Of a stretch of 64,000 nt of DNA, positions 53,277-62,523 are shown piece by piece. Position 1 is the stretch's first letter. Each line of letters starts with the position of its first letter. The notes under the pieces are model-generated. The model did not search any database. It was not told the DNA's origin and saw nothing but the letters and a program-made list of their open reading frames with translations. The position numbers and the translations under genes were made by a program. Source of the stretch: Kitasatospora sp. NBC_01246 (GTDB lineage Bacteria; Actinomycetota; Actinomycetes; Streptomycetales; Streptomycetaceae); NCBI RefSeq assembly GCF_036226505.1, contig NZ_CP108484.1, forward strand, positions 2,914,001 through 2,978,000, given 5' to 3'.

Positions 53277-54401
53277 ATGAGCACGATCGCCCCGGCCCTG
53301 GACGCCACGGCGGTGCTGTCGGTGGGCGCCGCGCTCGCCCTCACCCCGAGGGTGCTGCGGCGGGAGGTCCGGCCCGGGCGCGGGGGAGCGCCCGGGCCGG
53401 AGGCGTTGCTCGCCGCCGTCGTGGCGCTGCTCCTCCTCAACCAACTGGCCTTCGCCGTCTACGTCCAGCGCGTGCACGACGGCAGCACCGCGTTCGTCGC
53501 GCGCTACCTGCCCCCCGGGTGGTTCGCCGTGCCCCGCGGCAACCCGTTCGTCGACTGGGTCGCCGCCCACACCCCCGCACCCGAGCTGCTCGCGCCGTCC
53601 GTGCTGCGCGTCCAGGCCTTCCTCGAACTCCCGCTCGTCCTGCTGGCCTTCCTCGCCGTGCTGCGCCGGCTCGACCGGCAGCTGTACGTCCGGGTGGCCC
53701 GCTCACCGCTGCTCCCGCTCGCCGCCGGCTCGTACACCGTCGCGTTCTGCGCGGTGGAGTGGGAGCTGCGCAACCCGTACACGGTGGACGACCTGGTCAT
53801 CCGGGTCGTGTCGGCGCTGGTCACCGCGCCGCTGCTCGCCCGGATCGCGGGGCGGGAGGCGGACACCGCGCCCCGCTCCCCCGGGCCGCTCGTCCTCGCG
53901 GTCGAGCTGTGGGCCTTCGGCTCCCTGATGCTGGCCCTCTACGACACCGTGCTGCTCTACAACCTCTCCCGGCTCGGCGAACGGCTCACGGGCATGATCA
54001 CCGCGGTCGCCGTGCTCGGCGCGACCCGCGTCCTGGCGGCGAAACGGCCCGGCGCCCCGGCCGGCCCCCGCGTGGCCGCGCTCACGGACTCCCTCGGCCG
54101 GGGCCTCGCGCTGTTCCTCGTCCCCGCCCTCGCTCTCCGGTACGCCGGGAGCTTCGGCACGCCCCGGCTGGCCGCCGCGGCGGGCGCCGCGGTGCTGATC
54201 GCCGCCGTCGGCCGGCGCGCGGGCCGGCTCGCCCTGCCCGCCACCGTCGGCGCGGGGGCGGGATACCTGGCCGTCCGGTGGTCCACCGACCCGTACTTCG
54301 AGGCGGCTCTGCTCCGGGCGGCCGTCGTCGGCTTGCTCACCACCGGTGCCGTCTGCGCGGTCCTGGACGGCAGTCGCAAACATTTCGACGCACTCCCGTA
54401 A
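53277..54401 (+). CDS. Uncharacterised polytopic membrane protein
   Basis: The 374-residue protein has about eight to ten hydrophobic segments: 10-25, 45-62, 120-135, 145-158, 180-195, 208-225, 235-250, 275-295, 300-330 and 345-362. A loop with ARYLPPGWFAVPRGNPFVDW lies near 75-95. No family motif is recognised. CCGGAGGAG gives a strong ribosome binding site at the ATG, and the start lies 51 bases beyond the minisatellite. The next gene follows after 68 bases and might be co-transcribed. Confidence 0.65.
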   Translation: MSTIAPALDATAVLSVGAALALTPRVLRREVRPGRGGAPGPEALLAAVVALLLLNQLAFAVYVQRVHDGSTAFVARYLPPGWFAVPRGNPFVDWVAAHTPAPELLAPSVLRVQAFLELPLVLLAFLAVLRRLDRQLYVRVARSPLLPLAAGSYTVAFCAVEWELRNPYTVDDLVIRVVSALVTAPLLARIAGREADTAPRSPGPLVLAVELWAFGSLMLALYDTVLLYNLSRLGERLTGMITAVAVLGATRVLAAKRPGAPAGPRVAALTDSLGRGLALFLVPALALRYAGSFGTPRLAAAAGAAVLIAAVGRRAGRLALPATVGAGAGYLAVRWSTDPYFEAALLRAAVVGLLTTGAVCAVLDGSRKHFDALP

Positions 54402-54469
54402 CTCTGTCGCCGTATATCGACGCCAGGATGACCCGCAGTCAGGGTCGAGATGGACAGGGTGCGGCGATC

Positions 54470-55747
54470 ATGCGGATACGGCACACGGAACAACCCCCGG
54501 CTCAGCACAGCGGCGAGAGCGAACAGGACGCGCTCGACCTCCGTGCCGAGCTGGACGAATTACTGCGAGCCCGGCAGTACGCCAACCAGCGCGAACGGCG
54601 GCTCGCCGAGGCCGTGCGGGCCGTCCCGGAGCGGCAGCGGCCGGACGCGGAACTGCTGCGGCAGCTGGCCCAGGCGCGGACGCTGCGCGAGGGGCTCGGC
54701 ACCCGCTGCCTGGAGCTCAGCGAGCAGTTGACCGCGCTGGAGGACCGGCTGCGCCAGCCGCCGGTCCGCAATCCGGTGCCCCGGCAGCCCACCGGCGCCC
54801 GCTTCGGGGGCGTGCGGGAGAAGGAAGGAGCGCACGCCCCGTCGGCGCGCCGAGCCGCTCCGCCGCCACCCGCCACCGGGGCCCGGTTCGGCTCCCCGCG
54901 GTCCCGCCCCGAGGAGGCCGGCGAACCGACCCCGCCCCGGACGGTCCCGGCGCCCCAGCCACCGCCCGCGCCCGAAGAGCCACCGGAGCCGCCCCGGCGC
55001 CGCTCCCCCGCCGAACTCACCGCCCTCGCCGAGCGGATCACCGCTCTGCACCGCCAGGGCGCCACCCAGGAGATCACCTCCCTGCTGGGCCAGGCCGCCG
55101 CCCTGCTCCTCCCGCTCGACACCGCCCGGCTGGCCGGTCTGCTCGCCCGCGGCGGCCCGCCCGACGCCTCCGTCCAGCTGGCCCGCGGCGCCGCGGCCGG
55201 CACTCCGACGCAGGCCGCCAGCACCCTCGCCGAACTGCGTTCCGCCGGCCTGGCCCAGGAGGCGACCGAACTGTTCCACGCCCTCTGGGCCTACCCGGCC
55301 GACGCGCTGCCGGCCCTGCTGGTGGCCCTGGAACGGGCCGGCCAGCACGCGGACAGCGCCACCCTGCTCTGGGAGTGGGGCTCCGCGCCCACCGCCGAGC
55401 TGGCCGCCCTCGCGGCCGGGCTGGAGCGGGCCGGCCGCTCCGAGGACGCCCGGACGCTGCTGCGCCAGGCCGCCGGCCGGCCCGCCGCCGAGCTCACCGA
55501 CCTGGCCGGCACCCTGCCGGAGCCACTGTCCGGCGTCCTGCTGCGCGACCTCGCGGCGCTGCGCCCGCCGGCCGAACTCGTCCGGCTCGCCACCGCGCTC
55601 GCCCCGCACCGGCGGCTCTACGACGGCCTGCTGGCCGCCCTCCTGGAGGACGAGGGCCGCCACCGCAGCACCCTCGCCTCGCTGCGCGGCGCCGGCCTGC
55701 CGACCGCCCCGGCCGGCCCGCCGCGCTCCCGCTGGGGCCGCCGGTAG
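54470..55747 (+). CDS. Hypothetical protein with coiled coil and helical repeats
   Basis: The protein has 425 residues from ATG 54470; an ATG at 54428 would add fourteen. Residues 20-95 are rich in Arg, Glu and Leu with heptad spacing (ELDELLRARQYANQRERRLAEAV, LREGLGTRCLELSEQLTALEDRL), a likely coiled coil. Residues 100-180 are a Pro-rich, charged linker. The rest consists of about 35-residue helical units (LAERITALHRQGATQEITSLL, LAELRSAGLAQEATELFHAL, LVALERAGQHADSATLLWEW, LAAGLERAGRSEDARTLLRQA) resembling PPR/TPR-type repeats. This suggests a scaffold or binding protein. No function is claimed. A terminator shared with glyS follows. Confidence 0.7.
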   Translation: MRIRHTEQPPAQHSGESEQDALDLRAELDELLRARQYANQRERRLAEAVRAVPERQRPDAELLRQLAQARTLREGLGTRCLELSEQLTALEDRLRQPPVRNPVPRQPTGARFGGVREKEGAHAPSARRAAPPPPATGARFGSPRSRPEEAGEPTPPRTVPAPQPPPAPEEPPEPPRRRSPAELTALAERITALHRQGATQEITSLLGQAAALLLPLDTARLAGLLARGGPPDASVQLARGAAAGTPTQAASTLAELRSAGLAQEATELFHALWAYPADALPALLVALERAGQHADSATLLWEWGSAPTAELAALAAGLERAGRSEDARTLLRQAAGRPAAELTDLAGTLPEPLSGVLLRDLAALRPPAELVRLATALAPHRRLYDGLLAALLEDEGRHRSTLASLRGAGLPTAPAGPPRSRWGRR

Positions 55748-55781
55748 GCCGGGGTCGGCGGATTCGACGAGCCGGACGCGG

Positions 55782-55817
55782 GGAGCCCCCGCCCGCCGGA
55801 AGGCGGACGGGGGCTCC
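55782..55817. terminator. Bidirectional terminator between hypothetical gene and glyS
   Basis: A 16-base stem with one mismatch and a GGAA loop (55798-55801), followed by TTC in the rightward direction. Confidence 0.7.
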
Positions 55818-55845
55818 TTCGGCGCGACGGCCGGGTGTGCTGCGG

Positions 55846-57228
55846 TCAGCAGCCGATCAGCCGCGCGGCCAGGTACGACTTGACCTGGTCGAGCGAGACG
55901 CGCTCCTGCGACATGGTGTCGCGCTCGCGCACGGTCACCGCGTTGTCCTCAAGGGTGTCGAAGTCGACGGTGACGCAGAACGGCGTGCCGATCTCGTCCT
56001 GGCGGCGGTAGCGCTTGCCGATCGCGCCCGCGTCGTCGAACTCGACGTTCCACGCGGTGCGCAGGTCGGCGGCCAGGCCGCGGGCCTTCGGCGAGAGGTC
56101 GGCGTTGCGCGACAGCGGCAGCACCGCGACCTTGACCGGGGCCAGCCGCGGGTCCAGCCGCATGCCGACGCGCTTCTCCAGGACGCCCTTGGCGTTGGGC
56201 GCCTCGTCCTCGAAGTAGGCGTCGATCAGGAAGGCCAGCATGGCGCGGTTGAGGCCCGCCGCCGGCTCGATGACGTACGGGAAGTACCGCTCGCCGGACT
56301 CCTGGTCGAAGTACTTGAGGTCCTGGCCGGAGGCCTCGCTGTGCACCGTGAGGTCGTAGTCGGTGCGGTTGGCGACGCCCTCCAGCTCGGAGAACTCCTG
56401 GCCGCCGAAGTTGAAGCGGTACTCGATGTCCACCGTGCGCTTGGCGTAGTGGGACAGCTTCTCCTTCGGGTGCTCGAAGAAGCGCATGTTCTCGGTCCGC
56501 AGGCCGAGGTCGACGTACCAGTCCCAGCGCTGCTGGAGCCAGTAGTCGTGCCACTGCTCGTCCTCGCCCGGCTTGACGAAGAACTCCATCTCCATCTGCT
56601 CGAACTCGCGGGTGCGGAAGATGAAGTTGCCGGGGGTGATCTCGTTGCGGAAGCTCTTGCCGGTCTGGGCGATGCCGAACGGCGGCTTCTTGCGCGAGGT
56701 CGTCTGGACGGCCTTGAAGTTGGTGAAGATGCCCTGCGCCGTCTCCGGGCGCAGGTAGGCCAGGCCGCCCGCCTCCTCGGTGACGCCGAGGTGCGTCTTC
56801 AGCATGCCCGAGAACTCCCGGGGCTCGGTGAAGGAGCCCTTGGTGCCGCAGTCGGGGCAGTTGATGTCCTTGAGGCCGTTCGCCGGCGGGTAGCCGTGCT
56901 TGGCCTCGTACTTCTCCTCCAGGTGGTCGGCCCGGTGGCGCTTGTGGCAGGAGAGGCACTCGGTCAGCGGGTCGTTGAAGGTGGCGACGTGACCGGAGGC
57001 CTCCCAGACCTCACGGGCCAGGATCACCGACGAATCGAGCCCGACGACGTCCTCACGGGCCTGGACCATCGCGCGCCACCACTGGCGCTTGATGTTCTCC
57101 TTCAGCTCGACGCCCAGCGGCCCGTAGTCCCAGGCGGCACGCGTGCCGCCGTAGATCTCGCTGCAGGGGTAGACGAAGCCACGGCGCTTGCTCAGGCTGA
57201 CGATCGTGTCGATCTTGTCGGCGGCCAC
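55846..57228 (-). CDS. glyS: Glycyl-tRNA synthetase (alpha-2 class II type)
   Basis: The enzyme charges tRNA-Gly with glycine. The 460-residue protein has [14 protein letters not shown] at motif 1 side, a zinc-binding insertion with [12 protein letters not shown] and [22 protein letters not shown] and [25 protein letters not shown] at motif 2, and [14 protein letters not shown] at motif 3. A C-terminal anticodon-binding domain ([11 protein letters not shown]) follows. Length and zinc insertion fit the actinobacterial form. The start is GTG 57228 with AAGAGAG upstream. I found no T-box signature in the 150-base leader. It is divergent from the zinc-uptake operon. Confidence 0.96.
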   Translation of the reverse strand: MAADKIDTIVSLSKRRGFVYPCSEIYGGTRAAWDYGPLGVELKENIKRQWWRAMVQAREDVVGLDSSVILAREVWEASGHVATFNDPLTECLSCHKRHRADHLEEKYEAKHGYPPANGLKDINCPDCGTKGSFTEPREFSGMLKTHLGVTEEAGGLAYLRPETAQGIFTNFKAVQTTSRKKPPFGIAQTGKSFRNEITPGNFIFRTREFEQMEMEFFVKPGEDEQWHDYWLQQRWDWYVDLGLRTENMRFFEHPKEKLSHYAKRTVDIEYRFNFGGQEFSELEGVANRTDYDLTVHSEASGQDLKYFDQESGERYFPYVIEPAAGLNRAMLAFLIDAYFEDEAPNAKGVLEKRVGMRLDPRLAPVKVAVLPLSRNADLSPKARGLAADLRTAWNVEFDDAGAIGKRYRRQDEIGTPFCVTVDFDTLEDNAVTVRERDTMSQERVSLDQVKSYLAARLIGC

Positions 57229-57382
57229 AGTGCTCTCTTCAGTACGACGGCACGGTCAGGGCACGGCTGGTTGCGCGTACCCGAATACCTCAGGTTACCG
57301 GCCATACGGGTACGGGGTTCAAATCGGTATCGCCCGGCCCCGCCCAACCATCACCATCCACCGTTCACCCGTCCGAGTGATT

Positions 57383-57419
57383 TGACAATCATTTCCATCT
57401 AACCTGAGAATGGTTGTCA
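57383..57419 (+). promoter_or_regulatory. Two Zur boxes overlapping the znuA promoter
   Basis: TGACAATCATTTCCA (57383-57397) and TGAGAATGGTTGTCA (57405-57419) both match the TGaaAATnATTTTCA-type Zur consensus of actinobacteria. The first overlaps a TTGACA -35 (57382-57387). The second covers GAGAAT (57406-57411) as -10 and the probable start site at 57419. Confidence 0.85.
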
Positions 57420-58390
57420 TGATGATCCGACGACCTACCCGCACCGTCCTCGCCCTGACCGCGACCACCCTCGCCGGCACCCTCCTGCTCACCGCCTGCG
57501 GCGGGGACGGCGGCGCCAAGGGCACGGACGGCAAGCTGGGCGTCGTCGCCTCGTTCTATCCGATGGAGTTCCTCGCCTCGCAGATCGGCGGCGAGCACGT
57601 CAAGGTCACCACCCTGACCCCGGCCGGCACCGAGCCGCACGACCTCGACCTCACCGCCAAGCAGGTCGCGAGCGTCAAGAAGGCCGACGCCCTGCTCTAC
57701 CTCAAGGGCCTCCAGCCGACCGTGGACAAGGCGGTCGCCGACTCCGGCGCCAAGCACGTCGTCGACGCCACCGCCGCCAGCCCGCTGGTCGACCACCACC
57801 TCGGCGAGGGCGAGGAGGGCCACGCCGAGGGCGACGGCCACCAGCACGACGGCGCCCCCGGCGACCCGCACATCTGGCTCGACCCGACCCGCTACGCGGC
57901 GGTCGCCCAGAGCGTCGGCGCCGAGTTCGCCAAGGCCGACCCGGCGCACGCGGCCGACTACCGGAAGAACACCGACGAACTGGTCGGCAAGCTCACCACC
58001 CTGGACCAGCGGTTCCGGGACGGCCTCAAGGACGCGAACACCAGGACCTTCGTCACCAGCCACGCCGCCTTCGGCTACCTCGCCGAGCACTACGGCCTCA
58101 CCCAGGTCGCCATCAACGGCGTCGACCCGGAGTCCGAGCCCACCCCCGCCCGGCTGGCCGACGTCCAGAAGGCCGCCAAGGACAACGGCGTCACCACGAT
58201 CTTCTTCGAGACCCTGGTCAGCCCCAAGCTCGCGGAGACCGTCGCCAAGGACCTCGGCCTCCGGACCGCGGTGCTGGACCCGCTGGAGGGTGTCAAGGAC
58301 CCGGCCAAGGACACCTACCTGACGGTGATGGAGCAGAACCTCGCCAACCTGCGGGCCGCGCTCGGCACGGCCGGCGCCACCACCAGCTGA
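57419..58390 (+). CDS. znuA: Zinc ABC transporter substrate-binding lipoprotein
   Basis: The protein captures extracellular zinc. It has 323 residues, with a lipoprotein signal ending in LLLTAC. The zinc ligands are His74 in EPHD, His151 in DPHIW, His215 in SHAAFGY and an acidic residue, probably Glu264, in FFETLVS. A flexible His/Glu/Asp-rich loop (VDHHLGEGEEGHAEG, about 120-145) is typical of ZnuA rather than manganese-binding proteins. The ATG at 57419 is preferred because the -10 ends 7 bases upstream, giving a leaderless mRNA; ATGs at 57410 and 57422 are alternatives. It is the first gene of znuACB-zur and is expected to be repressed by Zur when zinc is ample. Confidence 0.95.
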   Translation: MMIRRPTRTVLALTATTLAGTLLLTACGGDGGAKGTDGKLGVVASFYPMEFLASQIGGEHVKVTTLTPAGTEPHDLDLTAKQVASVKKADALLYLKGLQPTVDKAVADSGAKHVVDATAASPLVDHHLGEGEEGHAEGDGHQHDGAPGDPHIWLDPTRYAAVAQSVGAEFAKADPAHAADYRKNTDELVGKLTTLDQRFRDGLKDANTRTFVTSHAAFGYLAEHYGLTQVAINGVDPESEPTPARLADVQKAAKDNGVTTIFFETLVSPKLAETVAKDLGLRTAVLDPLEGVKDPAKDTYLTVMEQNLANLRAALGTAGATTS

Positions 58391-58407
58391 GGGGACGACA
58401 ACACGCC

Positions 58408-59172
58408 ATGACCCACCCGATACCCCCGGCCGTCCGCCTGCACGACGCCGTCGCCTCGCGCGGCGGCCGGCCGGTGCTGCGCGGCGTCGACCTCACGGTG
58501 CAACCCGGCGAGGTGGTCGCCCTGCTCGGCGCCAACGGCTCCGGCAAGTCCACCACCGTCAAGGCCGTCACCGGCGCCGTCCCGCTGGAGCACGGCAGCC
58601 TGGACCTGTTCGGCATCCCGTTCGCCAAGTTCCGTGCCTGGCACCGGGTCGGCTACGTGCCGCAGCGCACCACCGCCGCCTCCGGCGTGCCGGCCACCGT
58701 GCGCGAGGTGGTCTCCACCGGGCGGCTCCCGCAGCACCGGCTGCTGCCCTTCCGCCGCCGGGACCGGGACGCGGTGGACCGCGCGCTGACCGCCGTCGGC
58801 ATGCTGGACCGGGCCGGGGACGGCGTCGCCGACCTCTCCGGCGGCCAGCAGCAGCGGGTGCTGATCGCCCGCGCCCTGGTCGGCACCCCCGACCTGCTGA
58901 TCATGGACGAGCCGATGGCCGGAGTGGACGCCACCAGCCAGCAGGTGCTCGCCGACACCCTGCGCGCCGAGGTCGGACGCGGTGCGGCCGTGCTGCTGGT
59001 GCTGCACGAACTCGGGCCGCTGGAGCCGCTGATCGACCGCGCCGTGGTGCTGCGCGACGGCTGCGTCGCGCACGACGGCCCGCCCGTCCCCAACACCGGC
59101 CTGCACGCCCTGCCCGGCCACGACCACGTCCATCCGCACGCCGACCACACCCCGCCGAGGCTGCTCGCATGA
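58408..59172 (+). CDS. znuC: Zinc ABC transporter ATP-binding protein
   Basis: The 254-residue ATPase drives zinc import with ZnuB. It has Walker A GANGSGKST, the Q-loop VPQRTTAASG, signature LSGGQQQR, Walker B LLIMDEP and the switch histidine in VLLVLHELG. The C-terminal tail is rich in His (HALPGHDHVHPHADHT), which may bind zinc. It lies 17 bases after znuA, and its TGA overlaps the znuB ATG. Confidence 0.95.
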   Translation: MTHPIPPAVRLHDAVASRGGRPVLRGVDLTVQPGEVVALLGANGSGKSTTVKAVTGAVPLEHGSLDLFGIPFAKFRAWHRVGYVPQRTTAASGVPATVREVVSTGRLPQHRLLPFRRRDRDAVDRALTAVGMLDRAGDGVADLSGGQQQRVLIARALVGTPDLLIMDEPMAGVDATSQQVLADTLRAEVGRGAAVLLVLHELGPLEPLIDRAVVLRDGCVAHDGPPVPNTGLHALPGHDHVHPHADHTPPRLLA

Positions 59173-60092
59173 CCGAGATGCTCTCCTACGACTTCATGCA
59201 GCGCGCCCTGCTCGCCGCCGTCCTGGTCGGCATCACCGCGCCGGCCGTCGGCATCTACCTGGTGCAGCGGCGCCAGGCACTGCTGGGCGACGGCATGGGC
59301 CACGTCGCGATGACCGGGGTCGGCCTCGGCTTCATCTTCGACACCAGCCCGGTCTGGATGGCCGTCCTGGTCTGCGTCCTCGGCGCCGTCACCATGGAGC
59401 TGGTCCGCTCGCGCGGCAACCAGCGCGGCGACATCGCCCTCGCCATGCTGTTCTACGGCGGCATGGCCTGCGGCAAGCTGCTCGTCTCGAAGTCCGCCCA
59501 GGCCGGCGCCGGCAGCCTGGAGAGCTACCTCTGGGGCTCCATCCTGACCGTCGCCCCCGCCGACCTCGTCACCATCGGCGTCCTCGGCGCCGTGGTCATC
59601 GGCGTCACCGTGGGCCTGCGCCGCCAGCTCTTCGCGATCTGCCAGGACGAGGACTTCGCCCGGGTCACCGGCCTGCCGGTGCGCCTCCTCAACCTGCTGC
59701 TCGCGGTGATGGCCGCGATCACCGTCACGGTCGCCATGCGGGTGGTCGGGCTGCTGCTGGTCAGCGCGCTGATGGTGGTCCCGGTGGTGGCCGCCCAGCA
59801 GCTCACCCGCTCCTTCGCCGCCACCCAGGCCGCCTCGATCGGCCTCGGCGTCCTGGTCTCGCTGGCCGGCGTCACCGGCTCCTACCAGCTCGACGTCCCC
59901 TCCGGACCGGCCATCGTGCTGCTCGCCATCGCGGTGTTCGCGGTGTTCAGCGCGATCGCCGCGCCGCTGGCCCGCCACCGGCACCGGACGGCGAAGGCCG
60001 ACCCCGGCCCCGCGGTCTGCGACGTCCAACTGCCCGGGCAGAGCGCGTCCGACGCGACCACTCCGGACCGGAGGGCGGGGCTGGCACAATGA
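59169..60092 (+). CDS. znuB: Zinc ABC transporter permease
   Basis: This 307-residue permease of the ABC-3 family has about eight membrane helices, with YDFMQRALLAAVLVG near the start, LLGDGMGHVAMTGVGLGF and the coupling segment LRRQLFAICQDEDFARVTG. RVVGLLLVSALMVVPVVAAQ is the characteristic helix. The start overlaps znuC by 4 bases. The last 30 residues are hydrophilic. zur follows after 35 bases in the same direction. Confidence 0.94.
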   Translation: MTEMLSYDFMQRALLAAVLVGITAPAVGIYLVQRRQALLGDGMGHVAMTGVGLGFIFDTSPVWMAVLVCVLGAVTMELVRSRGNQRGDIALAMLFYGGMACGKLLVSKSAQAGAGSLESYLWGSILTVAPADLVTIGVLGAVVIGVTVGLRRQLFAICQDEDFARVTGLPVRLLNLLLAVMAAITVTVAMRVVGLLLVSALMVVPVVAAQQLTRSFAATQAASIGLGVLVSLAGVTGSYQLDVPSGPAIVLLAIAVFAVFSAIAAPLARHRHRTAKADPGPAVCDVQLPGQSASDATTPDRRAGLAQ

Positions 60093-60127
60093 GGTGCGAG
60101 ATGCCCACACCCCCAGGAGGACCCACG

Positions 60128-60538
60128 GTGACCACCGCAGGCCCGTCGCCGCGCGCCCGCTCGACCCGGCAGCGAGCCGCCGTCTCGGCGGCCCTGGACG
60201 AGATCGAGGACTTCCGCAGCGCGCAGGAGCTCCACGACATGCTCAAGCACCGAGGCGACTCGGTGGGTCTGACCACGGTCTACCGCACCCTGCAGTCGCT
60301 CGCCGACGCCGGCGAGGTCGACGTGCTGCGCACCGCCGACGGCGAGGCCGTCTACCGCCGCTGCAGCAGCGGGCACCACCACCACCTGGTCTGCCGGCAC
60401 TGCGGCGCGACCGTCGAGGTGGAGGGGCCGGCCGTCGAACGCTGGGCCAACTCGGTAGCCGCCGAGCACGGGTTCAGCGACATCGCCCACACCCTGGAGA
60501 TCTTCGGGACCTGTGCGGAGTGCGCCAAGAAGGCCTGA
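60128..60538 (+). CDS. zur: Zinc uptake regulator Zur (Fur family)
   Basis: The 136-residue repressor binds DNA when loaded with zinc. It has the Fur-type winged helix with SAQELHDMLKHRGDSVGLTTVYRTLQSLADAGEVD, the metal-site segment SSGHHHHLVCRHCG, and a second CxxC in GTCAECAKKA for the structural zinc. The GTG at 60128 is preceded by AGGAGG at ideal spacing; an in-frame ATG at 60101 lies upstream but lacks a site. It is encoded at the end of the operon it is expected to repress, giving feedback control. Confidence 0.93.
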   Translation: MTTAGPSPRARSTRQRAAVSAALDEIEDFRSAQELHDMLKHRGDSVGLTTVYRTLQSLADAGEVDVLRTADGEAVYRRCSSGHHHHLVCRHCGATVEVEGPAVERWANSVAAEHGFSDIAHTLEIFGTCAECAKKA

Positions 60539-60546
60539 TCCGGCCG

Positions 60547-60590
60547 CGCCGAAGGGCCCGTGGGAGCTGGCTCCCACGGGCCCTTCGGCG
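60547..60590. terminator. Terminator after zur
   Basis: A perfect 20-base stem (outer end CGCCGAAGGGCCCG) with loop CTGG, 9 bases beyond the zur stop. Confidence 0.8.
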
Positions 60591-60595
60591 TACCC

Positions 60596-60645
60596 CGTCG
60601 GGCGCGGTCCGCGTCCCGGCGCCGGGACGCGGACCGCGCCCGACG
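60596..60645 (-). terminator. 50-base loopless perfect palindrome after uppS
   Basis: Two 25-base arms (outer end CGTCGGGCGCGGTCCG) meet with no spacer at 60620/60621, ending 6 bases before the uppS stop. It can act as terminator in RNA and as a cruciform in supercoiled DNA. Confidence 0.75.
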
Positions 60646-60650
60646 GCGGC

Positions 60651-61496
60651 TCAGCGCTGCGCGGGGACCTCCGCGGCCTCGCCGGGGGCGACCTCGTTGG
60701 GGATCGCCCCGCCGAAGCGGCGGTCGCGCCGCGCGTACTGCTCGCAGGCCCGCCAGAGGTCCCGGCGGTCGAAGTCCGGCCAGAGCACGTCCTGGAACAC
60801 GAACTCCGCGTACGCCGACTGCCAGAGCAGGAAGTTGGACGTCCGCTGCTCGCCGCTCGGGCGCAGGAAGAGGTCCACGTCCGGCATGTCCGGGTGGTAC
60901 AGGTACTTGGCGATGGTCTTCTCGTTGACCTTCTTCGGGTCCAGCCGGCCCGCCGCGACATCGGCCGCGATGGCCGCCATGGCGTCCGCGATCTCCGCCC
61001 GGCCGCCGTAGTTGACGCACATGTAGAGCGTGACGGCGTCGTTCTCCCTGGTCTGCTCCTCGGCGACCTTGAGCTCCTGGACGACGCTCTTCCACAGCTT
61101 GGGCATCCGGCCGGCCCAGCGGACCCGCACGCCCATCGCGTCCATCTCGTCACGGCGGCGGTGGATGACGTCCCGGTTGAAGTTCATCAGGAACTTCACC
61201 TCGTCGGGCGAGCGCTTCCAGTTCTCGGTGGAGAACGCGTACAGCGAGATGTTCTTCACACCGAGCTCGATCGCGCCCTTGAGCACGTCCAGCACCACGG
61301 ACTCGCCGACCTTGTGGCCCTCCGTGCGCGGCAGCCCGCGCTCCTTGGCCCAGCGCCCGTTCCCGTCCATCACGATCGCGACGTGGTTGGGGACCAGCTC
61401 GCCGGGGATCTTCGGGGGCTGTGCGCCGCTGGGGTGCGGGGTCGGGGGGAGGTACTCCCTTTGCTTGCCACCGCCGAAGAGCCGTCGCGCTGCCAT
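60651..61496 (-). CDS. uppS: Isoprenyl diphosphate synthase (undecaprenyl diphosphate synthase type)
   Basis: This cis-prenyltransferase makes the polyprenyl diphosphate lipid carrier for peptidoglycan and other wall polymers. It has 281 residues: [12 protein letters not shown] with catalytic Asp44, [32 protein letters not shown] and the C-terminal [20 protein letters not shown] pyrophosphate-binding segment. A 30-residue basic N-terminal extension is normal for actinobacteria. The start lies 4 bases after the recO stop, so the two genes form an operon. Confidence 0.95.
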   Translation of the reverse strand: MAARRLFGGGKQREYLPPTPHPSGAQPPKIPGELVPNHVAIVMDGNGRWAKERGLPRTEGHKVGESVVLDVLKGAIELGVKNISLYAFSTENWKRSPDEVKFLMNFNRDVIHRRRDEMDAMGVRVRWAGRMPKLWKSVVQELKVAEEQTRENDAVTLYMCVNYGGRAEIADAMAAIAADVAAGRLDPKKVNEKTIAKYLYHPDMPDVDLFLRPSGEQRTSNFLLWQSAYAEFVFQDVLWPDFDRRDLWRACEQYARRDRRFGGAIPNEVAPGEAAEVPAQR

Positions 61497-61500
61497 GTGC

Positions 61501-62247
61501 TCACTTCTCCACGTATCTCATCGAGCGGATGCCCCGCTCCAGGTGCCACTGCAGATAGGCCGCGACCAGGCCGCTGCCCTCCCGCCAGTACCTCGGCTCG
61601 CAGGTGTCGGCCGTCCGCCAGTCCCCTGACAGCAGCGCCCCGAGCAGTACCAGTGTCTCAGGGGAGGGTACGGCACAACCGGGGACTCGGCAGTCTCCGC
61701 ACAGCACGCCGCCCGCCTGGAGCGAGAAGAACCGGTTCGGGCCCTCCAGGCCGCACTTGGCGCAGTCGGTGAAGCTCGCGCCGTACCCGTTGACGGCCAG
61801 CGAGCGGAGCAGGAAGGCGTCCATCACCAGGTGCGACTCGTGCACCCCGGCCGCCAGCGTCCGCAGGCCGCCGACCAGCAGCAGGTACTGCTGGACGGCC
61901 GGCTCGCCCTCGTTCTCGGCGAACCGCTCCGCCGTCTCCAGCATCGCCGTCCCCGCGGTGTAGCGGCCGTAGTCGGTGACGATCGAGCCGCCGTACGGGG
62001 CGATCGTCTCCACCTGGGTGCAGAGCGGCAGCCCGCGCCCCACCAGCTCGCTCCCCCGGCTGAAGAACTGCACGTCCACGTGCGAGAACGGCTCCAGCCG
62101 GGCGCCGAACTTGGACTTGGTCTTGCGCACCCCACGGGCCACCGCACGCACCTTGCCGTGCTGGCGGGTGAGCATGGTGATGATCCGGTCGGCCTCGCCG
62201 AGCTTCTGCGCCCGGAGCACCACGCCGTCGTCCCGGAACAGGCTCAT
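61501..62247 (-). CDS. recO: DNA repair protein RecO
   Basis: RecO anneals single strands and loads RecA with RecR in gap repair. The 248-residue protein opens with an OB fold ([48 protein letters not shown]). A helical domain with a zinc finger CAKCG...CGDC (about 165-192) and a C-terminal ending in [14 protein letters not shown] follow. The ATG overlaps a possible 13-residue leader frame. It is followed at 4 bases by uppS, an arrangement conserved in streptomycetes. Confidence 0.94.
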   Translation of the reverse strand: MSLFRDDGVVLRAQKLGEADRIITMLTRQHGKVRAVARGVRKTKSKFGARLEPFSHVDVQFFSRGSELVGRGLPLCTQVETIAPYGGSIVTDYGRYTAGTAMLETAERFAENEGEPAVQQYLLLVGGLRTLAAGVHESHLVMDAFLLRSLAVNGYGASFTDCAKCGLEGPNRFFSLQAGGVLCGDCRVPGCAVPSPETLVLLGALLSGDWRTADTCEPRYWREGSGLVAAYLQWHLERGIRSMRYVEK

Positions 62248-62285
62248 GCGGCGGCCTCGCGGCCGGCGTCGAACAGTGTGGACAT
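62244..62285 (-). CDS. Possible 13-residue leader peptide overlapping recO start
   Basis: ATG at 62285 opens [13 protein letters not shown] and stops in the ATGA that also starts recO. A GACAAT hexamer lies about 6 bases upstream of this ATG, suggesting that transcription may begin right at it. It could couple translation into recO. It is very short, so chance is possible. Confidence 0.3.
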   Translation of the reverse strand: MSTLFDAGREAAA

Positions 62286-62523
62286 CCCACCATTGTCCCC
62301 CACCGGCCGACCTCCGGGCGGCAGCCGTGTGGCCCGCACCGGGGCCGTGGGGGAGACCCGATCGGTGCGGGGCACGGCGGGCCCGGGGTGGGGCGCCGCC
62401 CGGCCGGGGGGCCGGGGGGCGGTTCGGGCCCGGTTCGTGGGGGTCCCGGGGGCGGCCGTCCGGGGTCCGCGTGGTGCGACGGCCGAGGTCCTTCCCGCGC
62501 GGCCGGGACGTGGCCCGCGCGGC

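Noticed and set aside
57229..57382. T-box or other riboswitch upstream of glyS
   Set aside because: The leader is about 150 bases and I found no T-box consensus or specifier stem.
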